From the NCBI GenBank assembly GCA_002342805.1, contig DDQW01000065.1, positions 29,566-60,625 on the forward strand: a stretch of 31,060 nt of DNA. Direction: 5' to 3'. Below are positions 25,257 to 31,060 of the stretch, in pieces; the stretch's first letter is position 1, and every line of letters starts with the position of its first letter. The position numbers were made by a program, and so were the translations under genes. The notes beneath the pieces were generated by a model. The model worked only from the letters and a program-made list of their open reading frames with translations, had not been told where the DNA came from and made no database searches. Source of the stretch: Clostridiales bacterium UBA2432. GTDB taxonomy: Bacteria > Bacillota > Clostridia > Lachnospirales > Vallitaleaceae.

Positions 25257-26033
25257 TTACTCCTTTTGAATCATTTGAAAGTATTGCTGAGCCATTTTTT
25301 GTATCATAGGATGTAGAGGAAGGAAGGTATTGTTGGCTCTATCAATGTGAACAATGCCCATTAAACTATTGGTAAGAAAAGCCCCGTCGCAATGCATTAA
25401 ATCATTCAGAGTGAATGAATGTTCAATAATCGTGTAATGATGGATAAGGTAATCACGTATAACGCCCGGTAATAAACCGTCACTGAGAGGTGGCGTAATG
25501 ATTTTATCATCTTTTAGAATAAAAAGATTTGCGATACAACTTTCGGTTAGATTGCCCTGTTCATTGACTAAAAGACAATCGTCAAATCCGTCATGTTTGG
25601 CTTGACGTAATGCCAATATGAGATCTCCATAATTGGCGGATTTGTGATGAATGAGTGGGCTATGACGGGAGCGAACAAATTTTGACAGAGTCACATGAGC
25701 CCCGCGTTGATAATAATCGGGCGTATATGACAAGCCACGTACAGAGGCAATGATGTTATTTTCGGATACCTGTAGTTTCAATGCGGTTGTTGATAGTTTA
25801 TAGTGACGAATAATGTTTTCGATTAATTCCACGGAAATTCGCTGAGAAATATTAAACTGCTCTAGACTGCGATTAATGCGTTGAACATGTTTGTCTAAAA
25901 AAATTCCATGATGTGTCACTAAGATGGTTTCAAAAAAGCTGATACCGAAGCTATACCCTTCATCGTAGTGTATAAGGGCATTCGTATTGGGGATATCTAT
26001 AAAAATCACATCATCAAGTGTGGGTATATGCAT
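25257..26033 (-). CDS. pabC: Aminodeoxychorismate lyase (class IV PLP enzyme)
   Basis: Converts 4-amino-4-deoxychorismate to p-aminobenzoate and pyruvate. It belongs to the branched-chain aminotransferase fold group: EGYSFGISFFETI, HHKSANYGD with Lys131 as the PLP lysine, NLTESCIANLF with the conserved Glu, and the phosphate-binding DGLLPGVIRDYL. At 258 aa it is slightly short for the group. Family IV members can be lyases or transaminases, and reading cannot separate them, but the position directly after pabA and pabB makes the lyase by far the best choice. It begins 35 bases after pabB, with a GGAGG site in the gap. Confidence 0.9.
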   Translation of the reverse strand: MHIPTLDDVIFIDIPNTNALIHYDEGYSFGISFFETILVTHHGIFLDKHVQRINRSLEQFNISQRISVELIENIIRHYKLSTTALKLQVSENNIIASVRGLSYTPDYYQRGAHVTLSKFVRSRHSPLIHHKSANYGDLILALRQAKHDGFDDCLLVNEQGNLTESCIANLFILKDDKIITPPLSDGLLPGVIRDYLIHHYTIIEHSFTLNDLMHCDGAFLTNSLMGIVHIDRANNTFLPLHPMIQKMAQQYFQMIQKE

Positions 26034-26068
26034 AATTGACCTCCATTAATCATATCATATCATTCTTT

Positions 26069-27481
26069 TTAGAATTCGTCGATATTTACAGTAGCATTCA
26101 AGGCGGAAAAAAGATTTTTGGCTTTATCGAGCGTTTCTTGAAATTCGCTTACAGGATCAGATTCATAAGTAATGCCACCACCGACGCCGATATATGCCTG
26201 GTCATCTTTTATTACAATACTTCGAATGACAATGTTAAAATCAGCGCTTCCATCAAAACCAAAATATCCGATAGAACCAGTGTAGATCTGTCTGGACGTC
26301 CTTTCAAGTTCTTCAATGATTTCCATAGCACGAATTTTTGGAGCTCCGGTAATGGACCCCCCGGGAAAAGTAGCTTCTAAACAATCAACAGATGTTTTTC
26401 CGTCTTTAAGTAAACCGGTAACGGTGCTGACCAGATGGTAAACACTGGAAAAACTCTCAATCTTAAAAAGCTCAGGGACATGAACGCTATTGGGTTGGCA
26501 TACTCGGCTTAAGTCGTTTCGCTCAAGATCAACAATCATCAAAAGTTCGGCTTTGTCTTTAGTGCTTTGTTCAAGCTGTTTTCGATTTTTTTGATCCAAG
26601 GCATGGGTTTCACCTCGTGGGACAGTTCCCTTAATGGGACGGGTTTGAACCTGCTTGTTATGGACTTGAATAAAGCGCTCAGGAGAAGAGCAACATACTT
26701 GAAATCCATCTAAAGGTAAGTAAGCCGAAAAAGGAGCAGGGTTAATTCTTCTTAGCCCTTCGTAGACGTTAGAGGCTGTTTGATGACATGGACCGTGAAA
26801 AGTGTGGGTCATATTGGCAACATAAATATGGCCATCTTCCATATAATTCCGCATCCGATCAATCGCTTTCATATAAGCTTGACGTGTAAAGGTTGAGGAA
26901 AAGACGGGAGATGCACTGGTGGATTTAGGAAATAATGCTGAAGATGGTTTCCCAACCATGGTGCTGATGTGTGACTGAATTTCATAGGTAGATAAATCAC
27001 TTGGCTTGATTTTTCCTAAACCGGTAATTAAACCCTCTTGTTTTTTCAGATCAAGAATAATAAGATTATCATAGAAGACAAAATAGCATTCCGGAAGGGT
27101 AAAGAGATTTTGTGTGCTAGAAGCAATATGCTGGTGGGTTTTTCCCAGTTCATAGCTAAAGTAGCCGATTCCGCCACCAATAAAGGGGTAAGAAGTGGTG
27201 TTATCGATATGATGTTCAGTAATAAGACGGTTTAGATATGCAAACACATTCTTTTCAGCAAGGAGGGAAAAATCTGTGTTCGGATATATCTTCTCATAAA
27301 GTTGGCCCTTTACGACTTTAATCGTCAAAAAGGGGTTAAGACCAATTATTGAATAATGACTGTAGAGAGAATCTTTTTTTGAACTATCAAGAAAAATGCA
27401 GTCGTCGGGTAGATTCATCTGGCTATAGACTATATATGGATCAAGTTCGGTTTGAAAAGAACGCATGAAAAGGCTTTTCAT
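26069..27481 (-). CDS. pabB: Aminodeoxychorismate synthase component I
   Basis: Chorismate-binding subunit that makes 4-amino-4-deoxychorismate from chorismate and ammonia. The signature RPIKGT, with Lys284, marks PabB rather than anthranilate synthase, which has PIAGT. Other chorismate-enzyme motifs are ERNDLSRV, PGGSITGAPK and GYFGFDGSADFNI near the C-terminus. The start at 27481 is preferred because AGGAGG lies about ten bases before it and its ATG overlaps the pabA stop as ATGA, a coupling common for two subunits of one enzyme; an upstream in-frame start at 27505 would overlap pabA further. Length is 470 aa. Confidence 0.95.
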   Translation of the reverse strand: MKSLFMRSFQTELDPYIVYSQMNLPDDCIFLDSSKKDSLYSHYSIIGLNPFLTIKVVKGQLYEKIYPNTDFSLLAEKNVFAYLNRLITEHHIDNTTSYPFIGGGIGYFSYELGKTHQHIASSTQNLFTLPECYFVFYDNLIILDLKKQEGLITGLGKIKPSDLSTYEIQSHISTMVGKPSSALFPKSTSASPVFSSTFTRQAYMKAIDRMRNYMEDGHIYVANMTHTFHGPCHQTASNVYEGLRRINPAPFSAYLPLDGFQVCCSSPERFIQVHNKQVQTRPIKGTVPRGETHALDQKNRKQLEQSTKDKAELLMIVDLERNDLSRVCQPNSVHVPELFKIESFSSVYHLVSTVTGLLKDGKTSVDCLEATFPGGSITGAPKIRAMEIIEELERTSRQIYTGSIGYFGFDGSADFNIVIRSIVIKDDQAYIGVGGGITYESDPVSEFQETLDKAKNLFSALNATVNIDEF

Positions 27482-28062
27482 AAGCCTGCCACCTCCTTGC
27501 ACCAAGCGATATAATTGGCTAATAATGGATGTCCGTGTTCGGTAAGAACAGCCTCCGGATGAAACTGGACGCCTTCAACCAGATGCGTGATGTGGCGAAT
27601 ACCCATAATGACATGATCTTCACTCTGAGCGGTTACGATGAATTCTGAGGGTAATGTGGCCGGGTCAATAATAAGGGAGTGATACCTTGTAACCTTATAT
27701 TTAGTCGGAAGATTTTGAAAAACACCTCGATTAGTGTGACTAATGGAGGTGACTTGACCATGCATAGGACGCTGGCCTTTTATGATGGAGGCACCATATG
27801 CATGGGCTATAGTTTGATGTCCGAGACAAACACCCAAGATAGGAATTTTATCTGCGAATTCTCGAATGATATCATGAGAAATACCTGTTTGGGTTGGGTC
27901 CATGGGACCGGGAGATAAAATGATTCCGATGGGTTGAAGTTGATAAATAAAGTCTATCGTAATTTCGTCATTACGATAGACTTGAATGGTTTCCTTGAGT
28001 TCTTCCATATAGCGGACAAGATTGTAAACAAATGAGTCATAATTATCAATCATTAAAAACAT
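27478..28062 (-). CDS. pabA: Aminodeoxychorismate synthase component II (glutamine amidotransferase)
   Basis: Glutaminase that feeds ammonia to PabB. The class I amidotransferase triad is complete: Cys79 in GVCLGHQ, His168 and Glu170 in GVQFHPEA. The oxyanion motif SPGPMDP is at 50-56. At 194 aa it has the usual size. TrpG is nearly identical in type and one protein may serve both pathways; the direct pairing with pabB argues for pABA synthesis. Its stop overlaps the pabB start by four bases, and it begins 20 bases after folE. Confidence 0.94.
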   Translation of the reverse strand: MFLMIDNYDSFVYNLVRYMEELKETIQVYRNDEITIDFIYQLQPIGIILSPGPMDPTQTGISHDIIREFADKIPILGVCLGHQTIAHAYGASIIKGQRPMHGQVTSISHTNRGVFQNLPTKYKVTRYHSLIIDPATLPSEFIVTAQSEDHVIMGIRHITHLVEGVQFHPEAVLTEHGHPLLANYIAWCKEVAGL

Positions 28063-28082
28063 AAGACACTCCTAAACCATAA

Positions 28083-28670
28083 TTAGCTTTGATAAATCGA
28101 CATGAGCTTTAAATATAGAGATTCATCTGTGTTAAAACGCCCCTTGAAAGTGGTTGTAATTGTTTTGGCGCTGGCTTTTTTAATGCCTCTTGCGGTCATA
28201 CAACTATGCTCACCTTTGATAATAACGGCAACATCCGGGGAAGCAGTGATTTTTTGCATGATTTGTGCAATATCCGTACCGATTCGTTCCTGAAGCTGAA
28301 GTCGCCGGCTAACAATATCCACAATGCGAGCGATTTTGCTTAATCCGATGACTTTATCTTTTGGCATATAGGCAACGGTTGCTTTCATGTTGTACATAAG
28401 CGCGAGATGATGTTCACAATGGGAAAATAGTTCAATATCTTTCATAACGACCATATCTTTGCTCATGGCTTCAAAATCAAGATCTTCATCAAACGTTTTA
28501 TTTAGAAGGGTTACAATGTCGTCATTTGTATAATTCATGCCGTCAAAAACTTCGGCATACATATTTGCAACGCGTTTTGGAGTATCGAGCAATCCTTCTC
28601 GGTCTGGATTATCACCGAGAGCAATCAAAATACCGCGCACATGCTCCTCAATAGCTTTTTTATCGATCAT
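28083..28670 (-). CDS. folE: GTP cyclohydrolase I (type IA)
   Basis: First enzyme of pterin synthesis; converts GTP to 7,8-dihydroneopterin triphosphate. The zinc ligands are Cys85 and His88 (SHCEHHL) and Cys157 (GEHSCMTARG). The motif GLSKIARIVDIVSRRLQLQERI is split here as GLSKIARIVD and SRRLQLQERI, both strictly typical. Start 28670 (ATG, 195 aa) is chosen over a GTG nine bases upstream because AGGTGA is five bases before it. It is the promoter-proximal gene of the seven-gene folate operon. No riboswitch fits in the short leader. Confidence 0.97.
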   Translation of the reverse strand: MIDKKAIEEHVRGILIALGDNPDREGLLDTPKRVANMYAEVFDGMNYTNDDIVTLLNKTFDEDLDFEAMSKDMVVMKDIELFSHCEHHLALMYNMKATVAYMPKDKVIGLSKIARIVDIVSRRLQLQERIGTDIAQIMQKITASPDVAVIIKGEHSCMTARGIKKASAKTITTTFKGRFNTDESLYLKLMSIYQS

Positions 28671-28731
28671 CTTATTCACCTTTTTCTGTATGTGAGGGAT
28701 TTAGTTTTTTGTATTACAGTTGCTTTGCTTC

Positions 28732-28760
28732 ATTATAATTTGTATTATAAGGTTCGTCAA
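28732..28760 (-). promoter_or_regulatory. Promoter of the folate operon
   Basis: On the minus strand, TTGACG (28760-28755) and a perfect TATAAT (28737-28732) are 17 bases apart. Transcription would start near 28725, giving a leader of about 55 bases that holds only a CTGTA/TACAG hairpin. Confidence 0.75.
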
Positions 28761-28772
28761 TAGAAGGAAGGC

Positions 28773-28801
28773 TTGTTTTTTATAAGGAATAAACATATAA
28801 T
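28773..28801 (+). promoter_or_regulatory. Promoter of the DUF2721 gene
   Basis: TTGTTT (28773-28778) and a perfect TATAAT (28796-28801) are 17 bases apart. Its -35 lies only 12 bases from the -35 of the divergent folate promoter. Confidence 0.6.
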
Positions 28802-28828
28802 AATAAGAAAGATGAAGGAGGTAGGCAT

Positions 28829-29248
28829 ATGGAAGCTATTGATATATCAACACCGGCAATTGTTTTTCCGGCCTTGTCTGTACTTATGTTGGCCTATACA
28901 AACCGATTTATAGCTATATCTAAGCGAGTGAGATCCTTACATGAAGAGTATTTAAGCGAATCCAGTCAAGTGATTTATCGGCAGATCAGTGTTATGCATA
29001 AACGCTTAACGTATATTCGTAATATGCAAATTCTAGCGATTTTTGGTTTTCTAATTAATGTGATTAGTATATTTCTCATTTTGCTGAATATTGAGGTGAT
29101 TGCAACATATATGTTTGCAACAAGTTTGATTTTTATAGCAGCATCCCTAGGTGTAGCGATGTTGGAAATATATCATTCGGTAAATGCACTATCATTACAG
29201 TTAGATGAAGATGAAAATCAATGGAAAATTTTAAATAAGAAAGTATAA
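28829..29248 (+). CDS. DUF2721 family membrane protein
   Basis: A 139-residue protein that matches the DUF2721 family by its opening STPAIVFPALSVLMLAYTNRF, here read as STPAIVFPA and LMLAYTNRF, followed by a charged helical stretch (about 28-65) with LTYIRNMQIL, and two membrane segments (about 68-88 and 92-113) ending in EIYHSVNALSLQL. The role of the family is unknown. AGGAGG at about 28817 sets the start. It is transcribed divergently from folE and closed by its own terminator, so it is probably monocistronic. Confidence 0.8.
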   Translation: MEAIDISTPAIVFPALSVLMLAYTNRFIAISKRVRSLHEEYLSESSQVIYRQISVMHKRLTYIRNMQILAIFGFLINVISIFLILLNIEVIATYMFATSLIFIAASLGVAMLEIYHSVNALSLQLDEDENQWKILNKKV

Positions 29249-29251
29249 ATG

Positions 29252-29274
29252 AAAGTGGCTATGCCACTTTTTTT
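29252..29274 (+). terminator. Intrinsic terminator after the DUF2721 gene
   Basis: AAAGTGGC (29252-29259) and GCCACTTT (29263-29270) form a perfect eight-pair stem with a three-base loop, followed by T residues. Confidence 0.88.
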
Positions 29275-29298
29275 AATTTACATTTAATAAAGTTTTAA

Positions 29299-29327
29299 TT
29301 GAATTCATCGAGTTGCGGTGGTAAACT
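29299..29327 (+). promoter_or_regulatory. Candidate promoter of the TetR/efflux operon
   Basis: TTGAAT (29299-29304) and TAAACT (29322-29327) are 17 bases apart; each matches four of six consensus bases. Confidence 0.45.
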
Positions 29328-29342
29328 AAGGTAACGATGAAT
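29303..29342. promoter_or_regulatory. Inverted repeat bracketing the TetR promoter -10 box
   Basis: ATTCATCG (29303-29310) is the exact reverse complement of CGATGAAT (29335-29342), with 24 bases between. The arms overlap the end of the -35 and lie just after the -10, where a TetR-type repressor could control its own operon. The spacing is wide for a single TetR dimer site, so this is tentative. Confidence 0.35.
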
Positions 29343-29365
29343 AATGAACGGAGGTTTACTATTGT

Positions 29366-30043
29366 ATGCAAGTCTTGAAAGATGAAGTTCGAGATAGCAT
29401 TAAACAAGCAGCTATGAAGTGCTTTTTGGAATCGGGATATGTGAAAACGTCCATGCGCGAAATTAGCCGTGAAGCGAAACTATCAACAGGTAACTTATAT
29501 CGGTATTATCCAAATAAAGAGAGCTTGTTTAATGAACTGGTTCGACCGGTGGTCGAATTGTTTGAAAAGAAAAAGAAACCCATGAAAGACTTTGATTTTC
29601 CTTTTTTAGATATTAATGTGTTATTGAATAAAGAAATCATGGACATGTTAATCAATGCACATGTGATTTATCGAGAAGAATTATTTTTGTTTTTTTTACG
29701 GAGTCAAGGGACAAGGTATGAAAATGTAAAAGATGATTTCATTGACCACCTATATAAACAAGGGGAGATTTTACTCGAGAAAGAATTTGGCGATTTAGGT
29801 GATCTTATTGATCAGAAAATCTATTTAAAGGCAACATCAGCAGCTTTAGTGGAGAGTATACTGGTCATTTTAGAAGAATCCGGCGATGACTATACATTTA
29901 TGAAAAATATGCTGCAGTTATTGGAATTAAACATTAAAAGTATTATACGTACACTACGCGATATGCGTGATAATAATGAAACATTTAGGAGGATTAGCGA
30001 TGAAGAAATTAGTAACTATATTGATTGTATTGGGCATCATTAG
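29366..30043 (+). CDS. TetR family transcriptional regulator
   Basis: A 225-residue DNA-binding repressor. The N-terminal domain (residues about 8-55) is a standard TetR helix-turn-helix with REISREAKLSTGNLYRYYPNKESLF. The rest is an all-helical ligand and dimerisation domain that I cannot assign to a subfamily. The ATG is 11 bases after GGAGG (29350-29354), a long spacing, but no better in-frame start is seen. Its 3' end overlaps the efflux adaptor gene by 44 bases, which strongly suggests it regulates that transporter and is coupled to it in translation. Confidence 0.92.
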   Translation: MQVLKDEVRDSIKQAAMKCFLESGYVKTSMREISREAKLSTGNLYRYYPNKESLFNELVRPVVELFEKKKKPMKDFDFPFLDINVLLNKEIMDMLINAHVIYREELFLFFLRSQGTRYENVKDDFIDHLYKQGEILLEKEFGDLGDLIDQKIYLKATSAALVESILVILEESGDDYTFMKNMLQLLELNIKSIIRTLRDMRDNNETFRRISDEEISNYIDCIGHH

Positions 30044-31060
30044 TGCCATAGTGATTCCAAGAATCATACCCAAGGATGAAGAAAATAGTGATGAGGCATT
30101 AGTTAAAAAGGTGACGGTTGAAGGTGAGGCTGCAAGGGTTGAAACGGTTGAAACTTATATAGAGCTTATCGGAAGTACCTATGCAAAATCCAGTGTACCT
30201 GTAATGGCTCCGGTCCCCGCGGATGTCGATAATATACATATTGCGGTAGGAGATTACGTAGAAGAAGGGCAAGTCTTGTTTAGTCTTGATCCAAGTGATG
30301 TTGAGAATCAAGTAACACAAGCACAGTTATCTGTCAATCAAGCCCAAGCATCAGCTAATCAGGCCGGTGTAGGCATTAGCAGTGCACAAGGAAGTATTAA
30401 ATCCGCGGAACTTGCATATGAACTTGCCAAAAGCAACTATGAGATGAGCCTGGAAAATTATGAGTTTTCTGTAGATAATTTAGAAAAAAATAAAGAATTA
30501 TATGATCAAGGTATTATTTCAGAAGTTGAATATGAGCAAATACGCTTACAAGCCTCTCCGGAGTCACTAACCATTTTGAAAAAACAATTAGAACAAGCGG
30601 AGCAAGCATTAAATCAGGCTCGACTAGGTGCTAATCAAGCGAGTGCCTCTTATGCACAAGCTTCTGTCGGAATCGATATGGCCAGAGAAGGTTATGAGGT
30701 AGCTCTAGAAACATTAAATGACCTTGAAGTGACAGCACCAATTTCCGGATATGTGACAGCATTAAATCTAACCGAAAATGCTATGGCATCCAATCAACAA
30801 GCGGCAATTGTTATTGAAGATCTTGGACAAATCAAGGTAACAGCTTCAGTAACACCGGAGACAATTCGTAAAATTAATAAGGGTGACCAACTTCAAGTGA
30901 TGATCGGTTCTTTTGAAGAACCCTTTATGGGTGAGGTGACAGCAGCCTCATTATCAGCCGATAGTGCCACGCGATTATATCCCATTGAGATTATCATCGA
31001 TAATGCAGATGGGCGTATTCGACCGGGAATGTTTGCGACCATTCAAGTGATTAATGAACA
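30000..31060 (+). CDS. HlyD/RND-type efflux adaptor subunit (partial, cut by the window end)
   Basis: Membrane-fusion (periplasmic adaptor type) subunit of an export pump; here it would sit on the outer face of a Gram-positive membrane. The frame opens at ATG 30000, preceded by AGGAGG at about 29988, and stays open to the last base (353 codons plus two bases). An N-terminal membrane anchor (about 4-20) is followed by a lipoyl-like half (VGDYVEEGQVLFSLD), a long Ala/Gln-rich coiled coil (about 98-225), the second lipoyl half (LEVTAPISGYVTALN) and a beta-barrel domain with GMFATIQV near the edge. Such adaptors work with an RND or MacB-type transporter, which probably follows outside the window. 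Confidence 0.9.
   Translation, partial: MKKLVTILIVLGIISAIVIPRIIPKDEENSDEALVKKVTVEGEAARVETVETYIELIGSTYAKSSVPVMAPVPADVDNIHIAVGDYVEEGQVLFSLDPSDVENQVTQAQLSVNQAQASANQAGVGISSAQGSIKSAELAYELAKSNYEMSLENYEFSVDNLEKNKELYDQGIISEVEYEQIRLQASPESLTILKKQLEQAEQALNQARLGANQASASYAQASVGIDMAREGYEVALETLNDLEVTAPISGYVTALNLTENAMASNQQAAIVIEDLGQIKVTASVTPETIRKINKGDQLQVMIGSFEEPFMGEVTAASLSADSATRLYPIEIIIDNADGRIRPGMFATIQVINE

Noticed and set aside
26036..26380. Plus-strand open frame of 114 codons over the end of pabB
   Set aside because: It is antisense to conserved PabB motifs and has no ribosome site of its own.
28671..28731. Tetrahydrofolate riboswitch before folE
   Set aside because: The leader is about 55 bases and holds only a five-pair hairpin, too short and simple for the known folate riboswitch.

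Overview
The window reads as chromosome of a low-GC, Gram-positive anaerobe of the class Clostridia, probably the Lachnospirales or a related order (inference). The reasons are AT-rich code, strong GGAGG ribosome-binding sites, lipoprotein solute-binding proteins without an outer membrane, S-layer homology (SLH) surface proteins, a YesM/YesN-type two-component system and a folB-folK fusion. I see no rRNA, tRNA, CRISPR array, insertion sequence or prophage gene.

Layout. (1) 168-7941, plus strand: a carbohydrate-use locus with a sugar-binding lipoprotein, two ABC permeases, a cytoplasmic GH3 glycosidase, and a YesM/YesN-type sensor kinase and AraC-type response regulator. No ABC ATPase is encoded, so a shared ATPase elsewhere is likely. 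(2) 8046-9002: a DUF2752 membrane protein and a zinc-ribbon/CD225 (dispanin-like) membrane protein, closed by a terminator. (3) 9138-19515: a 10.4-kb operon of three exported proteins (1666, 1488 and 294 residues). The first two are giant fibronectin-III-like proteins with a related C-terminal module and degenerate SLH-like ends; the third has three clear SLH repeats. This is the least explained part of the window and the best candidate for an undescribed cell-surface assembly. A sigma-28-like -10 box lies upstream. (4) 19647-20780: a PrsA-like parvulin lipoprotein with its own promoter, a plausible foldase for the exported proteins before it. (5) 21086-23114: a small NapH/NosR-like membrane protein with two cysteine motifs, then an AlbA_2/RecG-like ATP-binding putative regulator. 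(6) 23111-28670, minus strand: a seven-gene folate operon in the order folE, pabA, pabB, pabC, HD hydrolase, folP, folB-folK. It supplies both the pterin and the p-aminobenzoate branch up to dihydropteroate; no Nudix dihydroneopterin-triphosphatase is present, and the HD protein is a candidate for that step. (7) 28829-31060: a DUF2721 membrane protein transcribed divergently from folE, then a TetR regulator overlapping an HlyD-type efflux adaptor that runs off the window.

A recurring architectural feature is compactness at operon boundaries: at least three times the -35 box of the next operon sits inside the terminator hairpin of the previous one. The convergent pair at 23.1 kb shares one palindrome that is both bidirectional terminator and coding sequence.
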